Shown here piece by piece: positions 1 to 10,936 of a stretch of 51,227 nucleotides of DNA. The stretch spans positions 7,501 to 58,727 of the forward strand of contig CACAZL010000006.1 of NCBI GenBank assembly GCA_902536925.1, in the 5' to 3' direction. The notes beneath the pieces were generated by a model. It saw only the letters and a list, made by a program, of their open reading frames with translations. It made no database searches and was not told where the DNA came from. Position 1 is the stretch's first letter; every line of letters begins with the position of its first letter. Position numbers and translations under genes: made by a program. This stretch comes from an uncultured Pelagibacteraceae bacterium (lineage in GTDB: Bacteria; Pseudomonadota; Alphaproteobacteria; Pelagibacterales; Pelagibacteraceae).

Positions 1-227
1 TCAATTGATTTCTTTTCCTCCGGTTACTTAGATGTTTCAGTTCTCCGGGTTATCTCTTTAAACCTATGTATTCAGTTTAAAGTAACACATAAAGTGTTGG
101 GTTTCCCCATTCGGAAATTTACGGATCAAAACTTGCATACAGCTCCCCGCAACTTATCGCAGTATACCACGTCCTTCTTCGGCTTTCAGTGCCAAGGCAT
201 CCGCCACACGCCCTTAAACGCTTAATT
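1..227 (-). rRNA. rrl: 23S ribosomal RNA, 5' part only
   Basis: The reverse complement carries the conserved 5' start of 23S rRNA: TTAAGCG, then a GGGCGTGTGGCGGATGCC block at about 195-215. Only the first 220 or so bases lie in the window; the gene runs off the left edge. It is last in the leftward order 16S, tRNA-Ile, tRNA-Ala, 23S. The exact mature 5' end is uncertain by several bases. Confidence 0.95.
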
Positions 228-231
228 TATG

Positions 232-322
232 CACAGAAAAAAATTCTGTGTAGAATTAAATTTTTAAAAATATTCATCTATTCGAATATTTTTTTGATTG
301 TTCTTTTTTTTTAAGAACAATC
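232..322 (-). other. Three consecutive hairpins in the tRNA-Ala to 23S spacer
   Basis: The 152 bp between 23S and tRNA-Ala hold three perfect inverted repeats: CACAGAA/TTCTGTG at 232-250 (7 bp, loop 5), AAAAATATTC/GAATATTTTT at 266-293 (10 bp, loop 8) and GATTGTTCTT/AAGAACAATC at 296-322 (10 bp, loop of 7 T). They lie just upstream of the 23S 5' end in the transcript. A role in pre-23S processing or folding is inferred from position. No gene is visible here. Confidence 0.75.
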
Positions 323-379
323 GGATATAGATATTGATAATAATTTTTATTTACAAATTTAAATAACTAAATGTTTCTA

Positions 380-455
380 TGGTGGAGGATAGCGGGATCG
401 AACCGCTGACCTCCTGAATGCAAATCAGGCGCTCTCCCAGCTGAGCTAATCCCCC
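380..455 (-). tRNA. tRNA-Ala (anticodon TGC)
   Basis: On the minus strand the sequence starts GGGGGATTAGCTCAGCTGG and ends in TCCACCA, giving 76 nt with encoded CCA. The anticodon loop reads TTTGCAA with anticodon TGC (Ala). It sits in the 16S-23S spacer 9 bp from tRNA-Ile, the standard alphaproteobacterial arrangement. Confidence 0.98.
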
Positions 456-464
456 AGAATTTAT

Positions 465-541
465 TGGTGGGCCGAGAAAGACTCGAACTTTCGACCCCAC
501 CCTTATCAAGGGTGTGCTCTAACCAACTGAGCTACCGGCCC
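465..541 (-). tRNA. tRNA-Ile (anticodon GAT)
   Basis: On the minus strand it starts GGGCCGGTAGCTCAGTTGG and ends GGCCCACCA, 77 nt with encoded CCA. The anticodon loop reads TTGATAA with anticodon GAT (Ile). It is the first spacer tRNA after 16S. Confidence 0.98.
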
Positions 542-570
542 TTTTCGCAGAAGAGTGAAACACAAATTTC

Positions 571-593
571 AAGAAGAGAAATGAGGACGGTCA
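571..593 (-). other. Spacer arm of the 16S pre-rRNA processing stem
   Basis: The spacer just 3' of 16S contains TGACCGTCCTCA followed by TTTCTCTTCTT (minus strand). This is complementary over 23 nt, with three mismatch or wobble positions, to the leader segment at 2208-2230 upstream of 16S. The two arms can pair and loop out the whole 16S, as in known RNase III processing stems. The complementarity is seen directly; the RNase III role is inferred. Confidence 0.8.
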
Positions 594-645
594 ACATTAT
601 CCTGTTATATTTTTTAGATTAAGAAATGTTTCTTAATCATCCTTA

Positions 646-2121
<1,476 letters not shown>

Positions 2122-2207
2122 AAAAACGGCGCACACTAGCTTCTACATAAATACTAAGAATAATATTCATGTAATGTTGAAGTGTGTACGACAAATTTTG
2201 GTAACCT

Positions 2208-2230
2208 TAACCGTCCACACTTCTCTTCTT
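2208..2230 (-). other. Leader arm of the 16S pre-rRNA processing stem
   Basis: Upstream of 16S, the minus-strand leader reads AAGAAGAGAAGTGTGG then ACGGTTA. It is the partner of the spacer arm at 571-593. A second, local repeat, GAAGTGTG/CACACTTC, overlaps it (about 2179-2224), so the leader may switch between a local hairpin and the long-range stem. The farther leader also has a palindrome, ATTGGGT-AA-ACCCAAT, at 2256-2271. Functions are inferred from position. Confidence 0.75.
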
Positions 2231-2303
2231 AAAATATTAACAAATTAAATAGCTAATTGGGTAAACCCAATAAATAACATTTTTTTTAATGTTGAGTGGA
2301 ACG

Positions 2304-2331
2304 CTTATAAATAATAATATTAATAATTCAA
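2304..2331 (-). promoter_or_regulatory. Candidate rRNA operon promoter
   Basis: The minus strand has TTGAAT (complement 2326-2331), a 16 bp spacer and TATAAG (complement 2304-2309), followed by GCG, a GC-rich discriminator as often found at stringently controlled promoters. It lies about 180 bp upstream of 16S. The region is very AT-rich, so chance matches are possible. Confidence 0.4.
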
Positions 2332-2392
2332 GATATTTGATTAAATAAAAATGATGCAAAATGCCTTAAAAATCAGCACTTTTTAGATAAAA

Positions 2393-3691
2393 ATGAAATA
2401 TATTAAAATAAACACTTTAAAAGAGTATTCAATTTTCTTTTGGTTAGTAATTGTTGCAATGCTAGGACTTTTTACATCAACAATTTACTCAAAAAACAAG
2501 ATAGAACGGATAGCTCAAATTGAAACAGGTCTAGATAATATTTACTTGAGAAATACACTAATCGAATTAACAAGTAATTTAAAACCAAGATATAATGAAT
2601 TAAAATATATTTCTGAAGCAGGCGACACTTATCAAAGTATTGTAAATAAATTAGAAATTAATAAAGAAGAAAAAAAAGTAATATTAGATACAATTTTAAA
2701 AGAAAAAACTTTAAAAATTTTAAGAATAAATCAAAAATTCATATTTAAATTTGACAACTTATCAGAAAAGAAAATTGAACAATTTAAAATAGAAACTGAT
2801 AAAAAAAATGAAATTTTATTTTCAAGGAGTAATGATGGGGCTCATTTTGATGCTAAAAAAATTAAAAAAAATTTCACAAAAAGACTAGTTTATAAAGAAA
2901 CTGTTATAACAAATAGCTTATATGATAGTGCTATAAATTTAGGCATAAAACCAAATATCATCATTGAGTTTGCACGACTTTATGGATTTCAAGTGGATTT
3001 TCAAAGAGACATTTGGAAAAACGATAGTTTTCAAATTATTTATGAAGAATTTATAAATCAAAACAATAAAATTGTAGATACAGGCGAAATCGTATTTGCA
3101 AATTTAAACTTACAGGAAACTGATTTACAACTTTACAAATATGAATATGAAAAAAATAAAGTAGATTACTTTGATGAAAATGGAAAAAGTATTAAAAAAA
3201 CACTAATGAAAACTCCGATAAATGGGGCAAGATTGTCTTCGTCTTATGGAAAAAGAAAACATCCTATTCTAGGATACACTAAAATGCATACTGGGACAGA
3301 TTTCGCAGCACCAACTGGGACACCTATTATGGCATCTGGAGATGGAAAAGTAATAAAAGCAGGATGGTGTGGAGGAGGTGGAAATTGTGTAAAATTAAAA
3401 CATAATAATACATATCAAACTGTCTATGCTCATATGTCAAAATTTGGCAGAGGAATTAAAAAAGGTGTTAGGGTAAAGCAAGGACAAATTATTGGTTATG
3501 TGGGCTCAACAGGTCTATCAACAGGACCTCATTTACATTACGAGGTAATTGAAAATGGAAGAAAAATTAATTCTCAAAAATTAAAACTGCCATCTGGGAA
3601 AATTTTAAAAAATGAAGAAAGAAGAAAATTTGAAGTAACTAAAATTAAAATTGATGTACTTAAATCAAACCTTATTTCCAAAATAAATTAG
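2393..3691 (+). CDS. M23 family metallopeptidase (LytM-type peptidoglycan hydrolase)
   Basis: A 432-residue envelope protein predicted to cut peptidoglycan cross-bridges. Residues 12-33 form one hydrophobic segment (membrane anchor or uncleaved signal). A LysM/OapA-like region lies near residues 75-120. The C-terminal M23 domain (about 275-395) is complete: zinc ligands H299 and D303 in HTGTDF, catalytic H347 in YAHMS, and H380/H382 in GPHLHYEV. It is divergent from the rRNA operon and convergent with the DUF4167 gene, overlapping it by 4 bp. Family assignment is firm; the exact cell-wall bond cut is not known from sequence. Confidence 0.93.
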   Translation: MKYIKINTLKEYSIFFWLVIVAMLGLFTSTIYSKNKIERIAQIETGLDNIYLRNTLIELTSNLKPRYNELKYISEAGDTYQSIVNKLEINKEEKKVILDTILKEKTLKILRINQKFIFKFDNLSEKKIEQFKIETDKKNEILFSRSNDGAHFDAKKIKKNFTKRLVYKETVITNSLYDSAINLGIKPNIIIEFARLYGFQVDFQRDIWKNDSFQIIYEEFINQNNKIVDTGEIVFANLNLQETDLQLYKYEYEKNKVDYFDENGKSIKKTLMKTPINGARLSSSYGKRKHPILGYTKMHTGTDFAAPTGTPIMASGDGKVIKAGWCGGGGNCVKLKHNNTYQTVYAHMSKFGRGIKKGVRVKQGQIIGYVGSTGLSTGPHLHYEVIENGRKINSQKLKLPSGKILKNEERRKFEVTKIKIDVLKSNLISKIN

Positions 3692-4095
3692 TCAATTTCG
3701 CTAGATGATTTAGAATTGTCACCATTATTTTCTAGTGATTTTATATTTTCAACATCTTTTTTAAAATTTTGCTCAATTACATTATGATTTGCAACTTGAG
3801 ATTTATTTAATTCTTGCATATTTAAAATCCTAGAAAAATGTTCAGCGTGTTGCAAATAATTTTCTGATAATATTTTATCTCCAGATGACAAAGCTTCGCG
3901 AGCTAAATTATTATATTTGTCTATAAGTTTTGCTGCATTTTGATTATTTCGGCCTGGGTTTCTGTGTCTAAATTCAGAGTTATTATTAAAGTCGTTTTGA
4001 ACCTTTTGACCATTTATAGATCGTTTTCTAAAATTTCTCTCTCCATTAGATTTAAATCTATTTTTTCTGTTATTATTACGATAATTATTCATCAA
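3688..4095 (-). CDS. DUF4167 domain protein
   Basis: A 135-residue basic protein. The first 40 residues are rich in Arg and Asn. The core at about 47-95 (AAKLIDKYNNLAREALSSGD, then the YLQHAEHFSRI helix) matches the DUF4167 family of alphaproteobacteria, and the C-terminal tail is acidic and Ser/Asn-rich. Its biochemical function is not established; the basic head and helical core suggest RNA or ribosome binding, which is inference. Its start overlaps the prmC stop by 4 bp, so it is probably the last gene of the lysC-ispG-prfA-prmC run. Confidence 0.85.
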   Translation of the reverse strand: MMNNYRNNNRKNRFKSNGERNFRKRSINGQKVQNDFNNNSEFRHRNPGRNNQNAAKLIDKYNNLAREALSSGDKILSENYLQHAEHFSRILNMQELNKSQVANHNVIEQNFKKDVENIKSLENNGDNSKSSSEID

Positions 4096-4937
4096 AATAA
4101 TTTAGTAGATATTACTACTCGTGGAATTGATTGAATATCCTCACAGACTTCATTCACATAAAATTTGTTTTTATTTAACATCTTTACAACATCAGTAACT
4201 TGATTATTACCCATTTCAAATATTAATTTCCCGTTGTTCTTTAACAATCTTTTGCTTTTAGCTATTAATTTTTCTATATTCCTCAATCCATCTAAGCCGC
4301 CATTTAATGCCAATAGTGGCTCATAACATCTAACATCTTTATCTAATCTCATTAAGTCAATTTTTTTAATGTATGGAGGATTAGAAACAATAAAATCATA
4401 TTTATAATAATTAAATTTGTCAATATCGATATTTATGAATTTAATTTTATTTTCTATATGATGCATTTTTGCATTAGATATAGCTAATTTTAGTGCTTTT
4501 TTGCATATATCAATACCTGTTCCATAGAATTTTGGTCTTTCTTTAATAATTGAAATCAATATACATCCAGAACCTGTACCTACATCTAAAATATTTTTTT
4601 TTGAGTTAGAGTTTGATAATTTTAATACATTATTGACAATAATTTCGGTTTCTGGCCTTGGAATTAAAACTTCTTTGCTAACTCTGAAAGTATACTTCCA
4701 AAATTCTTTTTTTTTTAATATATAAGCTATAGGCTCATTATTTCTTCTTCTTAAAATTAATTTTTTATATGTTTCAAAATTATTTTTTTTTATCTTGTTG
4801 TTTAAATTTATTAACAACATTTCTCTTGTAGAATTAATCGCTTTAGATAAAAGTAGTTCAGTGTCTAAATTAAAACATTTAATATTTTGTGCTCTCAGTA
4901 ATTTATTACCATAATTTAGTGCACTTAAATAATTCAT
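4092..4937 (-). CDS. prmC: Peptide chain release factor N5-glutamine methyltransferase PrmC
   Basis: A 281-residue SAM-dependent enzyme that methylates the Gln of the GGQ motif in release factors. The SAM-binding motif LDVGTGSGCI is at 117-126, and the catalytic/Gln-binding NPPY is at 186-189. The N-terminal helical domain (1-95) ends in IPRPETE, another family signature. Its start codon overlaps the prfA stop by one base, so enzyme and substrate are translationally coupled, a widely conserved arrangement. Confidence 0.96.
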   Translation of the reverse strand: MNYLSALNYGNKLLRAQNIKCFNLDTELLLSKAINSTREMLLINLNNKIKKNNFETYKKLILRRRNNEPIAYILKKKEFWKYTFRVSKEVLIPRPETEIIVNNVLKLSNSNSKKNILDVGTGSGCILISIIKERPKFYGTGIDICKKALKLAISNAKMHHIENKIKFINIDIDKFNYYKYDFIVSNPPYIKKIDLMRLDKDVRCYEPLLALNGGLDGLRNIEKLIAKSKRLLKNNGKLIFEMGNNQVTDVVKMLNKNKFYVNEVCEDIQSIPRVVISTKLF

Positions 4938-6010
4938 TAGCCTATCCTACTCAGTTCATCTTGTTGAGCTTGTAAACTTAAATTTTCAATTATTTCTTCA
5001 AAAATTTCCCCTTCCATGAATTCTTCTAATTTGTGTAAGGTTAGATTGATCCTGTGGTCAGTAACACGTCCTTGAGGAAAATTATATGTTCTTATTCTCT
5101 CAGATCTATCTCCTGTTCCAATTTTACTTTTTCTATCTTTTGATCTTTCTTGATCAATTTTTTGTCTCTCAAAATCGTAAATTCTAGATCTTAAAATTTT
5201 CAAACCTTTTTCCTTATTTCTTATTTGTGATTTTTCATCTTGTTGGCTCACAACTATTCCACTTGGAATATGTGTAATTCTTACAGCTGAGTCAGTAGTA
5301 TTAACACTTTGACCACCAGGTCCACTGCTTCTAAAAACATCTATTCTTAAATCTTTTTCATCTAACTTAATATCTAACTCTTCAGCTTCTGGTAAGACAG
5401 CAACAGTGGCAGCAGATGTATGAACTCTTCCTTGAGTTTCTGTATCGGGCACCCTTTGCACTCTATGAACACCACTTTCATATTTTAAAGATGAATAAAT
5501 ATTTTTTCCTTTTATTATAGCTATTATTTCTTTTAGACCCCCGGCGTCACTTTTTGATATTGAAATAATTTCAATTTTCCATTTTTTTTTTTGACATACT
5601 TTTTCGTACATTTTATACAAATCAGCTGCAAATAAACTTGCTTCAAGACCACCTGTGCCTGCTCTAATTTCAATAATTGCATTTTTGCTATCAGCGCTAT
5701 CTTTTGGAAGTAAAAATAACTTTATTTTTTTTTCATTAATTTGATAATTATTTTTAAGATTTTCACGCTCGCTGATTGCAAACTCTTTCATTTCTTTATC
5801 TGAATTTTTGTCATTTATTATATTATTTAAATCATCAGTATCTTTTTTATAACTTAAATATTCTTTTGCTTGTTTTACGATATCATTTAAATCTGAGTAC
5901 TCTTTAGAAATCTCTGCGTATTTTTTTTTGTCTATCTCACCTGAAGAAAGATCGCTCTCTAATTTACGATGTCTATCAATTAAGTTTTGGACTTTTTCTT
6001 GTGGGAGCAT
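4937..6010 (-). CDS. prfA: Peptide chain release factor 1
   Basis: 357 residues, full family length. It recognises UAA and UAG. The stop-codon-reading tripeptide PxT is PDT at 188-190, which separates RF1 from RF2 (SPF), and the peptidyl-tRNA hydrolysis motif GGQ is at 232-234 in [11 protein letters not shown]. It lies 11 bp after ispG and is followed directly by prmC, whose product methylates this GGQ. Confidence 0.98.
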   Translation of the reverse strand: MLPQEKVQNLIDRHRKLESDLSSGEIDKKKYAEISKEYSDLNDIVKQAKEYLSYKKDTDDLNNIINDKNSDKEMKEFAISERENLKNNYQINEKKIKLFLLPKDSADSKNAIIEIRAGTGGLEASLFAADLYKMYEKVCQKKKWKIEIISISKSDAGGLKEIIAIIKGKNIYSSLKYESGVHRVQRVPDTETQGRVHTSAATVAVLPEAEELDIKLDEKDLRIDVFRSSGPGGQSVNTTDSAVRITHIPSGIVVSQQDEKSQIRNKEKGLKILRSRIYDFERQKIDQERSKDRKSKIGTGDRSERIRTYNFPQGRVTDHRINLTLHKLEEFMEGEIFEEIIENLSLQAQQDELSRIG

Positions 6011-6021
6011 TTGTTTATTAC

Positions 6022-7116
6022 TTATAAATTCGAGGCTTTTTCTTCTACTAAAGAAACAATTCTATTAATCATGTCTTTGGTCATTACTTTTTCTGTTTCT
6101 AATCCATTTAAATACAACATATGATTATCTTTTCCACCACCTGTTATTCCTATTTCTGTTTGTTTTGCCTCTCCTGGGCCATTAACAACGCAACCAATGA
6201 TGGATAGTGTTATTGGTTTTTTTATATGAGATAATCTGCTTTCTAATTCTTTAACAGTTTTAATAACCTCAAAAGCCTGTCTAGCACAGGATGGGCAAGA
6301 AATAATTTTTACACCTCTATTTCTTAAATTTAGAGATTTTAAAATTTCATTACCAACTTTAATTTCCTCAACAGGATCATCGGAAAGTGATACTCTTACA
6401 GTATCTCCAATCCCATCTAATAATAAACTACCAAATCCTATTGAAGTTTTAATACTGCCTGGTAAGTAGCTACCAGCTTCTGTTATTCCAAGGTGAAGAG
6501 GATAATCTGTTTTTTTAGATAATAACCTATATGCTGCTATAGACAAAAAGACATCCGAAGATTTAACACTAATTTTAAAATTTGAAAAATCCATATCCTC
6601 AATTATTTTTATATTTCTCAAAGCACTATCTACTAAAGCCTCAGGACAAGGTTCCTTATACTTTTCTAGGATATCTTTTTCAAGCGATCCTGCATTTACA
6701 CCAATTCTAATCGAACAGTTGTTATTTTTTGCTGCGGAAACAACTTCTGCAACTCTTTTTGTTTCTCCTATATTTCCAGGATTTATTCTAAGACAATCTG
6801 CACCATTCTCTGCAGCTTCAATTGCTCTCTTATAATGAAAATGGATATCTGCAACTAAAGGAACATCCACATGTTTAATTATTGTTTTTAGAGCTTCTGT
6901 TGACTTACTATCAGGGCATGAAACTCTGACAATATCTGCGCCAGCTTCAGTAACTTTATTAATTTGTTCTATTGTAGATTTATGGTCAGTTGTCAATGTA
7001 TTGGTCATTGTCTGGACAGTGATTGGATTATTTCCACCAACCTTAATTTTTCCAACACTTATTTCTTTAGTCTTCTTTCTATTAATTTTTCTAAATGGTC
7101 TAATTTCAGATGTCAT
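6022..7116 (-). CDS. ispG: 4-hydroxy-3-methylbut-2-enyl diphosphate synthase (flavodoxin/ferredoxin)
   Basis: 364 residues. It converts MEcPP to HMBPP in the MEP isoprenoid pathway, using a 4Fe-4S cluster. The cluster ligands are C274 and C277 (CPSC) and C309 ([10 protein letters not shown]), with the fourth ligand E316. The N-terminal TIM-barrel part starts near residue 22 with [15 protein letters not shown]. It overlaps the lysC stop by 4 bp, so the two are probably co-translated. Confidence 0.97.
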   Translation of the reverse strand: MTSEIRPFRKINRKKTKEISVGKIKVGGNNPITVQTMTNTLTTDHKSTIEQINKVTEAGADIVRVSCPDSKSTEALKTIIKHVDVPLVADIHFHYKRAIEAAENGADCLRINPGNIGETKRVAEVVSAAKNNNCSIRIGVNAGSLEKDILEKYKEPCPEALVDSALRNIKIIEDMDFSNFKISVKSSDVFLSIAAYRLLSKKTDYPLHLGITEAGSYLPGSIKTSIGFGSLLLDGIGDTVRVSLSDDPVEEIKVGNEILKSLNLRNRGVKIISCPSCARQAFEVIKTVKELESRLSHIKKPITLSIIGCVVNGPGEAKQTEIGITGGGKDNHMLYLNGLETEKVMTKDMINRIVSLVEEKASNL

Positions 7117-8324
7117 TTGTCTAACTTAAATTCTTTATGCAAACAATTTATAGCTTTTGATGCATTTGTACTTTTTATTAAAACTGATATTTTAATTTCT
7201 GAAGTTGAAATAACCTGTATATTTATATTTTTTCTTGCAAGTGCTTGAAACATTCTAAATGTAACGCCTGGAGTAGTAATCATTCCAACACCTATTATTG
7301 ACACTTTCGATACATTTTTATCAAAAATTAATTTTTTAAAAACAATATTTTCATTTTTGTTTATAATTTTTTTTGTTTTATTCAAATCATTTGACTTGAT
7401 TGTAAATGTAAGATCTGTTTGCTTACCATCAGCAGATATATTTTGAACTACCATATCTACGTTTATCGAATTTTGTGAAAGTGGTTTAAATATCGATGCT
7501 GCTATACCTGGTCTATCTTTAACTCCTAATAAAGTTACTTTTGCATCATTATCTGTGGAAGAAATTCCTGTGATAATTTTATTATTAATAATATTTTTTC
7601 TTTTTGTAATTAATGTGCCAGATTTGTTTATGAATGATGATTTTACCTCAATATTTATCCTATTTAATCTTGCATCTTGTATAGAATCTGGTTGCATTAC
7701 TTTTGATCCTAATGAGGCCATTTCTAACATTTCTTCATAAGATATATTTTTAATTTTTTTTGCAGAATTAAGTTTATTTGGATCTGTTGTATATACCCCC
7801 TCAACATCTGTGTAAATGACACATCGATCAGCTTTAAAAAACTTTGCAACCATAATTGCACTTGAATCTGAACCACCCCTGCCAATAGTTGTAATATTTG
7901 AATTTTTATCCACCCCCTGAAATCCAGCGATAATAGGGACTCCACCAGATTTTAAAAATTTTAAAATTTTAGTTTTATTTATATATTTAATTCTTGAATA
8001 TTTGTGTTTACCCTCTGTCACAATTGGTATTTGCCAAGCCATCCAAGATCTAGAATTTAAACCATTTGCTGCTAGATGGCCTGCTAATAATGAACACGAA
8101 ATCTGTTCACCAGCAGAAACTAGCGTATCATATTCATTATCAGGAAAATTTTCACTGATTTTTTTTGACATATTGATCAACTTATTAGTAGTGCCGCTCA
8201 TTGCAGACGACAAAACTATTACCCTATATTTTTTTGAGTAAGATTTAATTATTTTTGATACTTTTTTAATTCTTTGAATTGACCCAACTGAAGTACCGCC
8301 AAATTTTAATACAATAATTTTCAT
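7113..8324 (-). CDS. lysC: Aspartate kinase
   Basis: 403 residues. It phosphorylates aspartate, the entry step to Lys, Thr and Met. The kinase domain (about 1-240) starts with KFGGTSVG at 7-14 and holds the FTTDPN-type nucleotide loop as YTTDPNKL. Two ACT domains follow (about 265-335 and 345-400), the usual site of feedback inhibition. First gene of the leftward lysC-ispG-prfA-prmC-DUF4167 run; it diverges from ubiG across 66 bp that must hold both promoters. Confidence 0.96.
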   Translation of the reverse strand: MKIIVLKFGGTSVGSIQRIKKVSKIIKSYSKKYRVIVLSSAMSGTTNKLINMSKKISENFPDNEYDTLVSAGEQISCSLLAGHLAANGLNSRSWMAWQIPIVTEGKHKYSRIKYINKTKILKFLKSGGVPIIAGFQGVDKNSNITTIGRGGSDSSAIMVAKFFKADRCVIYTDVEGVYTTDPNKLNSAKKIKNISYEEMLEMASLGSKVMQPDSIQDARLNRINIEVKSSFINKSGTLITKRKNIINNKIITGISSTDNDAKVTLLGVKDRPGIAASIFKPLSQNSINVDMVVQNISADGKQTDLTFTIKSNDLNKTKKIINKNENIVFKKLIFDKNVSKVSIIGVGMITTPGVTFRMFQALARKNINIQVISTSEIKISVLIKSTNASKAINCLHKEFKLDK

Positions 8325-8390
8325 TGGTAGTTTTATTTACAAGCCTTATAATATTGATAAAATACATCTTATTTATAATATCAATAAAGA

Positions 8391-9119
8391 ATGAGCAATA
8401 ATACTATAAACAAAGAAGAAGTAGAAAAATTTAGCAAAATTGCCGAAGAATGGTGGAATCCTAATGGAAAATTTAAACCACTTCACAAATTTAATCCAAT
8501 AAGAATAGAGTATATAAAAAACAATATTATTAAAGATTTTAACATTTCATCAAATCATAAACCATTAGCAGGAATAAGTATTCTTGATATTGGATGTGGA
8601 GGAGGCTTACTATCTGAACCTTTAGCAAGACTTGGAGCAGATGTTGTAGGTATCGATGCGTCCAAAAAAAATATTGATATTGCAAAACATCATTTAAAAA
8701 AAAGTAATTTAAAAATTGAATATCATGATAGATCTCCAGAGAATTTTAATTATGAAAAAAAATTTGATGTAATTCTTAATATGGAAATAGTAGAACATGT
8801 CGAAGATATTCCTAAATTTATAAATCAAAGTACAAAATTTTTAAAAAATAATGGTTTAATGTTCATTGCCACCTTAAACCAAACATTAAAATCTTATGTA
8901 TTTGCAATAATAGGAGCTGAATATATTTTAAGATGGCTTCCAATCGGAACACATGATTGGAATAAATTTGTAAAACCTGAAAATCTAGAAGATATCTGCA
9001 ATAAAAATTCACTTAAATTAAAAAGTATTGATGGTGTTAAATTTAACCCAATTTTAAATAAGTGGAAACTTTCAAATGACAAATCCGTAAATTATATAAC
9101 AAAGTACAAAAAGAGTTAA
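8391..9119 (+). CDS. ubiG: Ubiquinone biosynthesis O-methyltransferase
   Basis: 242 residues, normal length. It performs both O-methylations in ubiquinone synthesis. The N-terminal FSKIAEEWWNPNGKFKPLHK (14-33) is a strong UbiG signature, followed by the class I methyltransferase motif ILDIGCGGGLLSEPLA at 64-79 and the motif II region near 122-135. It stands alone on the plus strand, convergent with the DUF1178 gene (4 bp overlap). Confidence 0.95.
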   Translation: MSNNTINKEEVEKFSKIAEEWWNPNGKFKPLHKFNPIRIEYIKNNIIKDFNISSNHKPLAGISILDIGCGGGLLSEPLARLGADVVGIDASKKNIDIAKHHLKKSNLKIEYHDRSPENFNYEKKFDVILNMEIVEHVEDIPKFINQSTKFLKNNGLMFIATLNQTLKSYVFAIIGAEYILRWLPIGTHDWNKFVKPENLEDICNKNSLKLKSIDGVKFNPILNKWKLSNDKSVNYITKYKKS

Positions 9120-9538
9120 TTTTCCTTATCTTCAATCCATGGAATGGTTGAGGTCTCTATACCTTCTTCTTTTAGTTCCTTAACGTCTTCAATTGATGCC
9201 TTGCCAAAAATATTTTTTTTATTCTTTTTTTTGCTGTAATGAATAGATCTAGCCTCATAAGCAAAATTTTCTCCAACATATTCAAAGTTTTCTTTTACAA
9301 ATTTTTGATATTCTCTTAATTTTTTTTTAACATTTTTATAATTCTTATAAGCTTTATCCTGTTTGAAAGTAGAATTAGCTAAATTTGGCTTCATCAAAGA
9401 CTTTTCAATCTTTTGAGAATTACATTGCTGACAACTAAGAAGTTTTAATTTTTTTAATTTATCAAATTCTTTTGAGCTAGCAAACCAGCTTTCAAACTCA
9501 AGACTGCAATTTTTACAATTTAATAAATACTTAATCAT
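9116..9538 (-). CDS. DUF1178 family zinc-ribbon protein
   Basis: 140 residues. It starts with a zinc-ribbon-like part: C8 and C11 (NCKNC), then C36 and C39 (SCQQC). The rest is basic and helical, ending in the family's EGIETSTIPW-type segment. The domain is common in alphaproteobacteria and has no known function. It is 37 bp downstream of argJ on the same strand and may share its transcript. Confidence 0.85.
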   Translation of the reverse strand: MIKYLLNCKNCSLEFESWFASSKEFDKLKKLKLLSCQQCNSQKIEKSLMKPNLANSTFKQDKAYKNYKNVKKKLREYQKFVKENFEYVGENFAYEARSIHYSKKKNKKNIFGKASIEDVKELKEEGIETSTIPWIEDKEN

Positions 9539-9575
9539 TGAAATGACTTAATTACATTTTATAGGATTTCAATAC

Positions 9576-10877
9576 CTAAGATCTGTAATCAGAATTAATT
9601 TCAATATATTCCTTAGATAAATCCATAGTATACGCTGTAAATTTTTTACTTCCGATAGATAGATCAATTGTTATCTCTATATTCTCATTTTTCATATAAT
9701 CACTAAGGATATTTTCGTTATAATTTTTATCTAATTTTCCATCTTTAAGGATCATATTAGATCCCATTAATATAGATAATTTTTCTTGTTTAACAGTCAC
9801 ACCACTTTTTCCGATTGCCATCGCAATTCTACCCCAATTAGGATCTTCTCCAAATATTGCTGTTTTAACTAATGGTGAGTTGGCTATTGAGAAACAAATA
9901 TTTTTTGCATCTTTCTCGGTTTTACTATTAATGCATTTGATGGTAACAAATTTTGTTGCTCCCTCCCCATCACTCGCAACTCTTTTTGCTAAGTTTAACA
10001 TGACCTGATGAACGCTACTAATGAATTGCTTTAATTTTGGATCTTTAAAACTTTTTATCTCTTTGTTGTTTGCTTTGCCTGTTGAAAATATTGAAACCAT
10101 GTCATTGGTACTAGTATCCCCATCGCATGTTATAGCATTAAAAGTAGTCTTAATATTTAGATTAAGTATCTGTTTCAAAATTGATGAAGAAATATTGGCA
10201 TCAGTAAAAATAAATCCTAAAGTTGTTGCCATATTTGGAAAGATCATTCCTGATCCTTTTGCAACACCATATATTTTTACATCAGAACCAGCTATCTTAC
10301 ATTCTGCCATTGATAATTTTGGTTTAGTGTCTGTTGTCATAATCCCAAGAGCTGCTTTGATCCAAATTAATTTATTTTGATTGTATTTTATTTTATCAAC
10401 TAAGTTTTTAGTGTTACTTAAAATTTCATTTTCAGGAAATTTTTCCCCTATTGTACCTGTGCAAGCAAATAATAATTGGTTTGGTTTAATTTCTCTTGGC
10501 TTTTCCTCATCTTCTATTTGTTTTGATGTTAATAATTTTGACAAATTTAATGAAATTTTTTTAAGAGAGTTATAGCCATCATTTCCTGTTAGGGCATTTG
10601 CGTTTCTTGTATTGATTAAAATGCCATAAATTTTTTTATCTTTTATTTTTTTATTCCATTTTATGTTTTCAGATACTAAACTAGATTTTGTATATACATT
10701 TGCATAACTTGCTCCATCCCTAAAATAAAATAAAACTAAGTCGTCTCTTTTTTTGTTATAAAGACCACAGCTAATTGTTGAGATAGATAATCCATCAATA
10801 TGTTCAAGATCTTGAAAATGTCCTATTTTAGAGTCCTTGTGTTTCTTATCAAAAAAGTTGTTTATACCAAAATCCAT
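9576..10877 (-). CDS. argJ: Bifunctional glutamate N-acetyltransferase / N-acetylglutamate synthase (ornithine acetyltransferase)
   Basis: 433 residues. It transfers acetyl from N-acetylornithine to glutamate, closing the cyclic arginine pathway. The precursor cleaves itself before a Thr nucleophile: KGSGMI at 208-213 and MATTLGF at 216-222 place the cut between A217 and T218 (family consensus ATM; here ATT). The proper C-terminus of the beta chain is present. It diverges from secA by 59 bp. argD and argF lie about 11 kb away. Confidence 0.96.
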   Translation of the reverse strand: MDFGINNFFDKKHKDSKIGHFQDLEHIDGLSISTISCGLYNKKRDDLVLFYFRDGASYANVYTKSSLVSENIKWNKKIKDKKIYGILINTRNANALTGNDGYNSLKKISLNLSKLLTSKQIEDEEKPREIKPNQLLFACTGTIGEKFPENEILSNTKNLVDKIKYNQNKLIWIKAALGIMTTDTKPKLSMAECKIAGSDVKIYGVAKGSGMIFPNMATTLGFIFTDANISSSILKQILNLNIKTTFNAITCDGDTSTNDMVSIFSTGKANNKEIKSFKDPKLKQFISSVHQVMLNLAKRVASDGEGATKFVTIKCINSKTEKDAKNICFSIANSPLVKTAIFGEDPNWGRIAMAIGKSGVTVKQEKLSILMGSNMILKDGKLDKNYNENILSDYMKNENIEITIDLSIGSKKFTAYTMDLSKEYIEINSDYRS

Positions 10878-10936
10878 GCTATTTAATTTTTTAAATAAAT
10901 AACTATATAATTTATAACTATTAAAACATCAAAAAT

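Noticed and set aside
7555..7740. Plus-strand hydrophobic frames across lysC, secA, rpsA and murA
   Set aside because: They are mirrors of Lys/Asn-rich coding frames in an AT-rich genome, lack family signals and are opposite well-supported genes.
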